NCBI GenBank assembly: GCA_017303575.1
Contig: JAFLCL010000015.1
Span: forward strand, 1-64,000
Length of the DNA stretch: 64,000 bases
Source of the DNA: Deltaproteobacteria bacterium
Lineage (GTDB): Bacteria > Myxococcota_A > Polyangia > Polyangiales > Sandaracinaceae
Reading direction: 5' to 3'
Below the pieces are notes generated by a model. That model made no database searches. It was given only the letters and a program-made list of their open reading frames with translations, and was not told the DNA's origin. The position numbers and the translations under genes are program-made. Of this stretch, positions 53,302 through 61,333 are shown in pieces. Every line of letters begins with the position of its first letter. The stretch's first letter is position 1.

Positions 53302-54004
53302 GGGCCGCGACCGTAGCAGGCCCCACGACCCCCGCGCAGTCACCCCGCGGAGGTCGCGCTGAGCGCCGGAGCGAGATGAAACCGAGTGGACGGGTCGCGC
53401 GGGCGGGGGCCTCCGCTCCGCGTGTCGTCTCCGCGCCGACGCTGCGCTGCGACCCCCGCCCGCGCGCCCCTCGCGTCGTCTCCTTCTCACCCGCAAGCCA
53501 GACGCGGGCCCATGCGAGCTCGAGGCGGCCGCGGCGCATCGGCGCCACGAACGAACGGCCCGCGTCGCCTCGCGCTCAGAGCGCGCCTCAGCTCATTTCG
53601 GCCGGGCGGCGCCGTGTGTCGAGCGAGGCATACCGACATCCCACGCCAACCGGGGGCGTCGCCGTGGCGTCTCACGAGGAACGACACGACCGGTCCGAGC
53701 GGCCTCGGTGGGTCCGCAGCGAAATGTCGACGTCGAGCTCGTCACCACGAGATCCGAGTTGCACGACGGCCGTGCGGCCGAAGCCGTTCTGTGGGAGTGC
53801 CGTCAGGTGCCCGCAATAGGGTCCCATCGCGAGGTCGGCTTCTTCGCTGTGGCGCGGAGCAACAAGTTCCGTGATTCCAGTCGTTACATCTGGCCGTCGA
53901 GGGCTGATCGGCGATCGATCGAATCGCCGATTCCTCACTCTCGGCGACATCTGCCATTCAGCACACATCGCAAACCACGAGGGTCGCCGAGTCCGTGAGG
54001 TGGA
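53302..54004. other. 703-base stretch without a supported gene
   Basis: Several short open frames exist on both strands but have shadow-like composition (Arg/Ser/Pro rich), no start-site signal and no domain. The stretch is AT-richer after about 53700. At 53907-53931 it holds a perfect inverted repeat (ATCGGCGAT/ATCGCCGAT around CGATCGA). It may hold promoters for the DUF4266 operon, a small RNA or a decayed gene. Confidence 0.6.
53907..53931. promoter_or_regulatory. Perfect 9-base inverted repeat in the gene-free gap
   Basis: ATCGGCGAT and ATCGCCGAT pair perfectly across the 7-base centre CGATCGA, itself a palindrome, so the 25 bases are a full palindrome-like element. Could be an operator or a DNA-bending site. 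Confidence 0.4.
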
Positions 54005-54697
54005 TCAATCGGTGTCGCGGCCTTCCCAGGCGAGCATCGTGATCAGGGCGCCTCGCACGTCGCCCCACGCGGCGGGGAGGTCGTCGAGGACGCCCTCGCA
54101 GCGGTCGGCGCCGACGCGGGAGCAGGTCCAGGCGATGAGCTCGCGCTCGCTGTCGACGACGCGGCCGCTCGGGAGGTGGAAGCGGCGGCTGTCGGGGTCG
54201 ACTGTCGTGCCGTTCGGGTAGCGCCAGGTTCCATCACCTGTGCGCGCTGTCTCGCCCGTGGGGTAGAGGAGCTGGCGGCCGACGCCCGTGAAGCGGCGGC
54301 CGCTCGGGTAGACCCACGACGTCGCCGAGCGGATGCGGCGGCCGTTCGGCCACTCGTCGACCTCGCCGAGGTTGCCGGCGCGGCAGACCGCGAGACGCGT
54401 GCCGTCGATCTGAGCGAGGTCTTCGTCGCCGACGGCGGCCGCGAGCGCGTACATCGTGGTCATGCGCATGCAGTCATCGGATGGGCGCGCGATGGCGAAG
54501 AGCGTGCGCAGATCGGCGATGCCGCCGCACGTCGTCCGCTCGAGCGCTGCCAGATTGGGCGCGTCGAGCCCTCGGAGCCGCGCCAAGATGCGCGTGCGAC
54601 GGACGGCTTGGCAGTCGATCGACTGCGCGTGTGCCGCGCTGACGGAGATCGACGGAACGGCGAGGATGGAGAGCGTGAGGGCGAGGACGAGGCGCAT
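54005..54697 (-). CDS. Secreted protein with tandem YPNG-type repeats
   Basis: 230 residues from ATG 54697. Signal peptide (LALTLSILAVPSISVSAAHAQS). The N-terminal half has Cys (IDCQAV, TTCGGIAD, DDCMRM). From about residue 118 to 185 there are five short repeats of a Y/W/L-P-N/S/T-G-(R/T/E) type: WPNGRRI, YPSGRRF, YPTGETA, YPNGTTV, LPSGRVV, which resemble MORN-like beta-hairpin units. Role unknown; periplasmic or secreted. Confidence 0.72.
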   Translation of the reverse strand: MRLVLALTLSILAVPSISVSAAHAQSIDCQAVRRTRILARLRGLDAPNLAALERTTCGGIADLRTLFAIARPSDDCMRMTTMYALAAAVGDEDLAQIDGTRLAVCRAGNLGEVDEWPNGRRIRSATSWVYPSGRRFTGVGRQLLYPTGETARTGDGTWRYPNGTTVDPDSRRFHLPSGRVVDSERELIAWTCSRVGADRCEGVLDDLPAAWGDVRGALITMLAWEGRDTD

Positions 54698-54830
54698 GGG
54701 CGCCTCGGACGTTCGGCCGCCGATCCCATTCATCGAGCAACGCGTGATCTCACGTGGGCGCCCGTGGCCCGGCCTGGGTCGTGCGCACCGTGCTTGACGC
54801 CGTGTGGCCGGGGAACGCATGAAGGGGCCC

Positions 54831-55748
54831 ATGTCCATCCTCGATCGGGTCGGCGAGACGCCGATGGTCGCGCTCCAGACCGGCCTTCCCGCGGACGATC
54901 CGCGCAGCGCGGGCATCCGCCTCTTCGGCAAGCTCGAGGGCAACAACCCCGCGGGCAGCGTCAAGGATCGACCCGCGAAGTTCATGATCCTCGGCGCCGA
55001 GGCACGCGGCACGATCGGACCGGGCGCGCGCCTCGTCGAGCCGACGAGCGGCAACACGGGCATCGCGCTCGCCATGATCGCGACGGCGCGCGGCTACCCG
55101 ATCTCGCTCGTCATGCCCGAGAGCGCGACGGCGGAGCGCGTGAAGCTCATGCGCGCGTTCGGAGCGGACGTGGTGCTCACGCCGAGCGCGGGATCCATGG
55201 AGGCGGCGATCGACAAGGCCCGCGAGATGGTGGAACGCGAAGGCTTCGTCATGCTCGACCAGTTCTCCAACCCGGACAATTGGCGCGCCCACGAGGAGAC
55301 GACGGGCCCCGAGATCTGGCGCGACACGAACGGCGAGGTCACGCACTTCGTGTCGGCGATGGGCACGACTGGCACCATCATGGGTGTCAGTCGCGCGCTC
55401 CGCGCGCATGCCGCCGCAGCGGGCAAGACGGTGCGTATCCTCGGCTGTCGCCCCACGGAGGGCTCGTGCATCCCCGGCATTCGCCGGTGGCCCGAGGCGT
55501 ATCTGCCGAAGATCTACGACAGCCAGTGGGTCGACGAGCACGTGGACGTCGACCAGAACGCGGCGGAGATCGAGGCGCGCCGGCTGGGACGCAAAGAAGG
55601 CGTGCTCGTGGGCATGAGCGCAGCGGGCGCTGTGTGGGCGGCCCGCCTCACGTGCAAGCGGCTCTTCGATCGCGGCGAGACTGGCACCGTGGTGTGCATT
55701 CTCTGTGATCGCGGTGATCGGTATCTGTCGTCGACGTTGTTCGACTGA
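54831..55748 (+). CDS. cysM: Cysteine synthase B-type PLP enzyme
   Basis: 305 residues if ATG 54831 is used (AAGG upstream; MSILDRVGETPMVAL aligns with the family start). ATG 54819 and GTG 54804 are alternatives. NPAGSVKDRPAKFM holds the PLP lysine, TSGNTGIALAM the substrate-binding loop and GTTGTIMG the phosphate cup. It joins sulfide or thiosulfate to O-acetylserine. NPAGSVKDRPA fits CysM better than CysK. Followed by the dispersed repeat copy B. Cytoplasmic. Confidence 0.92.
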   Translation: MSILDRVGETPMVALQTGLPADDPRSAGIRLFGKLEGNNPAGSVKDRPAKFMILGAEARGTIGPGARLVEPTSGNTGIALAMIATARGYPISLVMPESATAERVKLMRAFGADVVLTPSAGSMEAAIDKAREMVEREGFVMLDQFSNPDNWRAHEETTGPEIWRDTNGEVTHFVSAMGTTGTIMGVSRALRAHAAAAGKTVRILGCRPTEGSCIPGIRRWPEAYLPKIYDSQWVDEHVDVDQNAAEIEARRLGRKEGVLVGMSAAGAVWAARLTCKRLFDRGETGTVVCILCDRGDRYLSSTLFD

Positions 55749-55792
55749 GAGAGCGAGAGAGAATCCCCGCTTCGAGTCGGGCCGCGGCGGAG

Positions 55793-55853
55793 GGGGGTCC
55801 GATGCTCAAACATCCTCGGCCTTCGGCCTGCGGAGCTCGCCCTGGACCCCCCA
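55793..55853. terminator. Long GC stem after cysM
   Basis: GGGGGGTCC near 55792-55801 can pair with GGACCCCCC near 55844-55853; the second arm lies inside repeat copy B. Boundaries are uncertain by a base or two. A terminator is possible. Confidence 0.35.
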
Positions 55854-55894
55854 CCACCGCGTCCCTTCAGGTCGTGAATCGATTGTTTCGCGGT
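55836..55894 (-). repeat. Dispersed intergenic repeat, copy B
   Basis: On the minus strand this reads as copy A (2490-2545): AATCGATTCACG, then GAAGGGACGCGGTGGTGG, then GGTCCAGGGCGAG, with a 2-base insertion and a few mismatches. It follows cysM and precedes the OsmC gene. Two copies in one 64 kb window suggest more elsewhere in the genome. Confidence 0.75.
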
Positions 55895-55930
55895 CTCTGA
55901 CTCGGGGGCCGGTTGGAAGACGAGGTTCGT

Positions 55931-56365
55931 ATGGCGAAGCCGATGACCGTGGCGATGCACAGGATCGGGACTGCGGCGTTCCGCGCCGTGGCGGGCAGTG
56001 GCGGAGAGGTCGTCATCGACGGCTCACCGGACATCGGCGGCGAGGGACGCGGCATGCGTCCGATGGAGATTCTCCTGACGGCGATCGCCAGCTGCGCGTC
56101 GATGGACATCGTCCACATCCTGCGGAAGCAGGGTGAGCCGCTCGACGACCTCGAGGTGCATGCGGAGGGAGATCGCAAGGACGCGACGCCCGCGCCGTAC
56201 ACGGCAGTTCGCCTCCGCTTCGTCGCGCACGGCAAGGCGGGAGAGAGGCCGCTCGATGCACACAAGGTCACCCGCGCGGTGGGCCTCGGTGTCGAGAAGT
56301 ACTGTTCGGTGTCGGCGTCGCTCGACCCGGCGATCCAGGTGACCTGGACCGCCGAGGTGCGCTGA
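55931..56365 (+). CDS. OsmC family peroxiredoxin-like protein
   Basis: 144 residues from ATG 55931. The two active cysteines lie in IASCASMDI (about residue 57) and EKYCSVSAS (about 121), the normal pair of OsmC/Ohr organic hydroperoxide reductases, which use lipoyl or thiol donors. GGEGRGMRPMEILL is the usual YTPxEL-like region. The 55913 TTG gives a longer N-terminus that lacks support. Cytoplasmic, oxidative-stress protection. Convergent with the L,D-transpeptidase-like gene. Confidence 0.9.
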   Translation: MAKPMTVAMHRIGTAAFRAVAGSGGEVVIDGSPDIGGEGRGMRPMEILLTAIASCASMDIVHILRKQGEPLDDLEVHAEGDRKDATPAPYTAVRLRFVAHGKAGERPLDAHKVTRAVGLGVEKYCSVSASLDPAIQVTWTAEVR

Positions 56366-56368
56366 CTG

Positions 56369-58537
56369 TCAGAGGTTCTCGTCGGCGGCTGCGCTCGCGG
56401 TCGCGTCGGCCTGGGCGCTTCGCGGGAGCGGGCGCATGCCGCCGGGTGCTTCTTGCACCGAGCCGAGCACGTTGCCGCGGAGCACGTTCACGTCGATGGG
56501 CGGCGTGAGCTCGTAGCGATAACCACGCGAGCGGATGCGGAGCTGGACGGGGCCGTTGGGTGAGCGCGCGCGGCGCGAATAGAGCACCTGCATCGAGCCG
56601 TGACGCACGTGGTTCCGGTGCGCGAGCAGGAAGCCACTGAGGCGCACCGACAAGTGGTTGTAGAGACGGTGACAGCCGTGGCTCGTGCCGCGGAGGATCG
56701 AGCCGTAGCTGACCGAGCCGTGGGCGCGCACGCCCTCGTCGTAGAGCGTGGGCGGCGCGGGCTCGCCTGTGTCGGTGGTGCCACGGCCGGGGATGACGCG
56801 GTGGTGCATCACCATCGCGAGGCCATACGCGCTTCGATAGCTCGGACCGAAGAGCGAGGTGTTCGGCACGTAGCGACCACGCGGGCCGCGACGCACGAGC
56901 TCGTCGTCGGGGGTGGACGGCGGCGGGAGCCACGCCGGCGCGGCGACGACGTCACGCCAGAGACGAGGACCTTCGGGTGACTCCTTGTAGCGGAGGCCGA
57001 TGCCACCGCTGCTCGAGCGCTCGGGCTTCCAGCCGCCGATCGTCGTGGGCCAGCGCACGAGGGCGACCTCGCTGGATCCATCACGCGCGAAGAGCGTGAG
57101 CGTCGGGCGCACGCGCACCGGCTGACTGCGACGACGACCCTCGGACGTGTAGGGATACTCGAACCAGACGTCTCCGCGGTCGATCTCTGCACGGAGCTCC
57201 ATGTGCGTCGCGTGGTAGCGAGGGCGCGCCGGCAGCTCCACGGCGACGCGACTGACACTCTGCGGATTGGCACCTCGATTGGCACCTTCGAAGAACGTGA
57301 CGACGGCCTCGGGGGAGGTCCAGCCGAGGGCCCGCGCTGCGCGCTCCGTCGCGGGAGAGATCCAGTCGGGCGCGCCGTTCGGGAGCGGCTCGTGACCGAC
57401 GGGATTGCGCATCTCGATCGGGTCGAGCGTGCGACCGAGCACAGTGCCCCACTCGTTGCGGGCCGAGCCGTCTTCGATGACGGCGCTCGCGTCCACGACG
57501 CGCTCGCGCAGGGTACGGAGGACGGCGCGAAAGTCGGCCTCGCGCGTGTCCTCGGCGAGCGCCGTGCGGCTCGCGGCGTCGAGCGTGCCGGCGGCGACGA
57601 CGACGTGCATGCGCTGGCTCACCGCGAGCGCCATCGCCGTGCGGGTGTCGAAGATGCCGCGCGCGTAGCGACGCTCGTCGAGGAGCTCGTCGCAGATCAA
57701 GTGATCCTGGAGGGACTCGATGCCGCGGAGGATCGTGCGCTCGCGGAGGAACTGCCTCAGCGACTGCTCGCGATCGGTGCGGCCTGCGAGCGACTCGATG
57801 TCGGGAAGGCCGAGGCGGGCCCGCTCACGCTCGAAGTAGAGGCCGTGGTAGCGGACCTGCCGCTGACGCGTCCGCTGCTCGGCGACGGTGGTGGTCCACG
57901 TTCGCAGGGTGCCGGTCATCGCGAGGAGCGACGTGTCGTCGATCGCGGCGTGGCAGGCGTGGCGCTCGTCGTCCGACAGGCGCGCGGCGAGCACGCGGAA
58001 CGTGGGCGAGATGCCGAAGAGCTCGAGGTAGTGCTCGGGATCGACGTCTTCCGGGAGCGCGTCCCAGTCCTCGTCGGCGAGCGCGAGGTAGGTCGCGCGG
58101 TAGGGCGGGATGCCTGCCTCGCCGAGCGACGGATCTTCGTCGAACACGTGCGGCGCGTACGCGCTCGACAGATCGATCACCGTGAGACCGCGGGCCTCTG
58201 CATCGCTCGCGCAGAGACGCTCGGTGAGGCGACCGTCGACGTAGACGGGCACGCGCTCGCACCCGCCGGGAGGATCGGTCGCGGGATCGACAAAAGCCGC
58301 GCTCGGCGTGTGGAGCGAGGACGTCAGCGTCTCGTCGCTGCTGCGCGGGAGCAGCGAGAGCGTGTCGCTCGAGCCGCACGAAGGCAGCATCGCGACGACG
58401 AGAGGCGAGACGAGGGCCGCGACCGCCATGGGCCAGCTGATCGACGAACGGGACGAGCGGTGTGCGAGAGGTCGACGAGTCTCGAGTGGATTTGGAGGCT
58501 CATCGACCTTGCGAGAACGAGCGTTCGAGTGGCCCAT
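56369..58537 (-). CDS. Long lipoprotein with L,D-transpeptidase (YkuD-like) active site
   Basis: 722 residues. A basic N-terminus (residues 1-35), a hydrophobic segment and AMLPSCGSS make a lipoprotein signal. Residues about 60-500 are an unknown helical region. HGSVSYGSILRGTSHGCHRL near residues 640-660 carries His and the SHGCxR triad (Ser/His-Gly-Cys-x-Arg) of YkuD transpeptidases, which join peptidoglycan peptides or attach lipoproteins to it. The length, mostly N-terminal, is far above usual YkuD proteins (about 300 residues). No cell-wall gene adjacent except dapF 40 kb away. Confidence 0.8.
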   Translation of the reverse strand: MGHSNARSRKVDEPPNPLETRRPLAHRSSRSSISWPMAVAALVSPLVVAMLPSCGSSDTLSLLPRSSDETLTSSLHTPSAAFVDPATDPPGGCERVPVYVDGRLTERLCASDAEARGLTVIDLSSAYAPHVFDEDPSLGEAGIPPYRATYLALADEDWDALPEDVDPEHYLELFGISPTFRVLAARLSDDERHACHAAIDDTSLLAMTGTLRTWTTTVAEQRTRQRQVRYHGLYFERERARLGLPDIESLAGRTDREQSLRQFLRERTILRGIESLQDHLICDELLDERRYARGIFDTRTAMALAVSQRMHVVVAAGTLDAASRTALAEDTREADFRAVLRTLRERVVDASAVIEDGSARNEWGTVLGRTLDPIEMRNPVGHEPLPNGAPDWISPATERAARALGWTSPEAVVTFFEGANRGANPQSVSRVAVELPARPRYHATHMELRAEIDRGDVWFEYPYTSEGRRRSQPVRVRPTLTLFARDGSSEVALVRWPTTIGGWKPERSSSGGIGLRYKESPEGPRLWRDVVAAPAWLPPPSTPDDELVRRGPRGRYVPNTSLFGPSYRSAYGLAMVMHHRVIPGRGTTDTGEPAPPTLYDEGVRAHGSVSYGSILRGTSHGCHRLYNHLSVRLSGFLLAHRNHVRHGSMQVLYSRRARSPNGPVQLRIRSRGYRYELTPPIDVNVLRGNVLGSVQEAPGGMRPLPRSAQADATASAAADENL

Positions 58538-58652
58538 GAGCCGTGATCGTGAGTGCCAGTCGACCCACGCGCAAGAATGCGACGCGTCAACCGAGCGCGA
58601 CGAAATGCGTCAATTCAGGGCGAACCACGACAGTCGTGTCGCGGTGTGGCGC

Positions 58653-59333
58653 TCACTCGCCACGATCGCCGCGCGCACGTTCCGACTCTGCATCGCAGTG
58701 GACGCGCCACTCGTCGAGCGTCGGATCCGCCGATCCGACCGCGGTGCTCGCGCACGCCCCGAAGGCCTGGACGGCGCGCTCGCGCATCGGTCGAGAGGCG
58801 TTGTCGAGCGCCGATCGCATCGCCGACGAGAGCGACGCGTCGTCACGCACCGACGTGGGCAGCGGCATCGCCTCGAGGCGCTCGGCGAGGGCCACGAGCG
58901 TCGCGCCGGTGATGGTTCGGGCCACCACGTGGGCCGCCAGCACGCGCGTGCCGAGGTTCTGCATCGCCTCCCAGAGCGCACGAATTCCCTGCGCGGTGGC
59001 GTTCATCCAGCCCGCGAGCCGACCCTCGACGTAGCGGCCGACGTCGGCGGCAGGCATGTCGGCTTCTGCGACGGGCAGGGGTCGCGACAGCAGCTCACGC
59101 GCTTGGTGGAGCACCGGCTCGAGCGCGGGGTCGTCGGCGTCGACCGACGCTGGAGGCTCCGGCAACGTCACGCCCTCGAGCACGAAGCGCGGGACGTCGT
59201 CGTCCTCGAGCGCGGCCTCCCCGCTCAGGCGGCGCCCGCTCTGCGCGACGGGCGGGGTGCTCCCACCGCAGCCCGCGAGGACGAGCACGAACGCGGCGAG
59301 GAGACACGCCGCCTGAGACCGACGCGCGTTCAG
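58653..59333 (-). CDS. Lipoprotein probably starting at CTG
   Basis: 226 residues if translation begins at CTG 59333, which overlaps the TGA of the TPR gene as CTGA. No ATG, GTG or TTG gives the signal sequence in this frame; from CTG it reads LNARRSQAACLLAAFVLVLAGC, a full lipoprotein signal with a lipobox. Internal ATGs would lose it. The body (about 200 residues) is helical with Ala/Leu and one disulfide pair near the C-terminus (ACASTAVG, HCDAES); no family recognised. Coupled translation after the TPR gene is likely. Confidence 0.62.
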   Translation of the reverse strand: MNARRSQAACLLAAFVLVLAGCGGSTPPVAQSGRRLSGEAALEDDDVPRFVLEGVTLPEPPASVDADDPALEPVLHQARELLSRPLPVAEADMPAADVGRYVEGRLAGWMNATAQGIRALWEAMQNLGTRVLAAHVVARTITGATLVALAERLEAMPLPTSVRDDASLSSAMRSALDNASRPMRERAVQAFGACASTAVGSADPTLDEWRVHCDAESERARGDRGE

Positions 59334-61228
59334 GTTTCCATCTCGGCGCGGAGCTCGCGGAAGGAGGACTTGGTGTCGGCGTCGAGGCCAGGCAGCTGCA
59401 AGAGACAGTGCGCCAGCGGCTGTGCGACGCACGCGAGCTCGATGGGGGATGCGGCGGGTCGGATGAGCCCGTAGAGCAGCCCCTCGGCGTGCGGGCGCGC
59501 GACGGGATCCACGTTCGCGAGCGCGGTGAGCGCGACCATGCCGGCCGTGGTGATCCAGTCCGGCGGGCCGAAGATCATCGACTCGAGCGCGCGCTTGCGC
59601 ACCGACTCTTCCCAGCCTTCGTCGATGAACGCGAGCGTGAGCGCGCACGCGACCTGACAGCGGAACCACCAGTCCGGCAGCTTGAACGGCGAGGGCGCGG
59701 GCTTGCCATCAGGCAACACGGCGCGCGGAAGCGGCGGGAAGATCACCATCAGCGAGAGGATCTCGTTGGCCTTCTCGAACGTGAGCTCCTTCGCGGTGCG
59801 TCGCGCGAGCTCGGCCCACGTCGGACCGTGGAAGCGCGTGGCGGCCAGACGCGCGATCGCGATCGCCGCTTTCTCCTGCGCAGGCGGCAGCACCGGCTTG
59901 GTCGAGGCGCCCTCGTACTTGAAGAGCTCGTAGACGGTCTTCTGCGCGGGAAGGCGCGGATCGGGCTGCGGGATGCCGCCGATCTCGACATCCACCGCGA
60001 GGCCGAGCTCGACGAACTGCGCGGCGGCACAGCGGATCGCGCTCGGGGCCTCGAGCGAGCTGATCTGCAGCTTGAGCGGCTGCTTCTTCATCTCCTCGAT
60101 GCCCTTCTGCTTCACCTGCTCGCGGATCGCGTCGACGGCACCGAGCACCGACTCGGGGCGACGCGGGAGAAAGCCGAGGTAGGGAGTGATCGCCAGCGCG
60201 AGCGCACGCGCACGGCCCTTGGTGTCCGTCTCCGCGAGGATCTCGAGCGCGTTGCGCGCGGACTTGTCACCGCTCTTGGCGTACTGCGCGTAGAGCTTGG
60301 ACGGCTTGGCCCATGCGTTCTCGGGCTCTTTGCCGAGCACCCACTCGTACTGGGCGATCGCGTCGTCGGGGCGCCCGAGATCGAGCGAGAGATCGCCCAT
60401 GTCGAGGCGCACCGCGACGTCGTCTGGCTGCTTCGACATCGCCTCTTCGAAGCGCGCGTGCGCTTCCTTCAGCTCGCCGCGGTCGCGGTGCACGCCGGCG
60501 AGGAACACCGACGACAGGTAGCTCGGGCGCTTCTCGTGCTCCTCTTTCGCGACCGCGAGCGCCTCGTCGAGCTTGCGCGACATGCGCAGCGCGCGAGAGA
60601 GCGCAAAGCTCAGCGGCGAGCTCGTCGGGTGCTTGTCGCGCATGCGGCGCGCGGCGGCGGCGATGCGCTCGGCGACGCCACGTCCGTTGGCCACCCCGAG
60701 CTCCGTCGAGACGAGGCGCTGGAGGCCGAGATCGAAGAGGCGCGCGGCGACCTGCGGGTCGAGTTTGGCGATCGCGGCGTCGTCGAGCCACGAGTCGAGC
60801 CACTCGCCGAACGGGAGATCGGGACGCACGGCCACGACCTGCACGAGCAGCTCGAGCGCCTCGACGAGCTTGCCGCTCTTCTTGAGGAAGATCGCGCGCA
60901 GCGCGACGACACCGAAGTAGGTCGTCCCCTCGAGGGGGACGAGCGAGAGCGGGTCGGGGGAAGCCTCGAAGAGCGCGTCGCAGAGGGCGAGCTGATCGGG
61001 ATCGTTGGGCTGCAGCGCGAGCGCGAACGCGCAGTGCAGCGCCGCGTGCTTGGCATCACCGGCCGCGAGGACCTTGCGCGCGATCGCTCGATCCTCGGCG
61101 GGCGTCGGCGTTCCGGGGCCCATCTCTGCGCAGCGGTGCTCGGCCCCCTGTGCAGCGCGCGCTCCGCTCGGCGCGGGCGCAGCGGCCGGAGTCGAGGGGC
61201 GCGGTCGGTTCTCGTCGGAGCTGGACAT
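59330..61228 (-). CDS. TPR-rich cytoplasmic protein
   Basis: 632 residues. The N-terminal 35 residues are Pro/Ala/Ser-rich; about 45-330 holds tetratricopeptide-like pairs such as AGDAKHAALHCAFALALQPNDPDQ, SRKLDEALAVAKEEHEKRPSY and GRPDDAIAQYEWVLGKEPENAW. The C-terminal 300 residues are helical, ending in PLAHCLLQLPGLDADTKSSF. No catalytic motif; scaffolding role likely. Overlaps the CTG-start gene by four bases. Confidence 0.8.
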   Translation of the reverse strand: MSSSDENRPRPSTPAAAPAPSGARAAQGAEHRCAEMGPGTPTPAEDRAIARKVLAAGDAKHAALHCAFALALQPNDPDQLALCDALFEASPDPLSLVPLEGTTYFGVVALRAIFLKKSGKLVEALELLVQVVAVRPDLPFGEWLDSWLDDAAIAKLDPQVAARLFDLGLQRLVSTELGVANGRGVAERIAAAARRMRDKHPTSSPLSFALSRALRMSRKLDEALAVAKEEHEKRPSYLSSVFLAGVHRDRGELKEAHARFEEAMSKQPDDVAVRLDMGDLSLDLGRPDDAIAQYEWVLGKEPENAWAKPSKLYAQYAKSGDKSARNALEILAETDTKGRARALALAITPYLGFLPRRPESVLGAVDAIREQVKQKGIEEMKKQPLKLQISSLEAPSAIRCAAAQFVELGLAVDVEIGGIPQPDPRLPAQKTVYELFKYEGASTKPVLPPAQEKAAIAIARLAATRFHGPTWAELARRTAKELTFEKANEILSLMVIFPPLPRAVLPDGKPAPSPFKLPDWWFRCQVACALTLAFIDEGWEESVRKRALESMIFGPPDWITTAGMVALTALANVDPVARPHAEGLLYGLIRPAASPIELACVAQPLAHCLLQLPGLDADTKSSFRELRAEMET

Positions 61229-61333
61229 GGCGGCGGAGGATGCAGAAACGAGCCCTCGATGTCACGCCGCGCTGGGGGCCCGCTGCCCGATCGTGCGGAG
61301 AACGCCGGCCCGATCGTCTGGTACCCTCGGGCG

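Noticed and set aside
53376-53998. Short open frames in the 53302-54004 gap
   Set aside because: No ribosome-binding site, no domain and overlapping frames on both strands; not distinguishable from chance.
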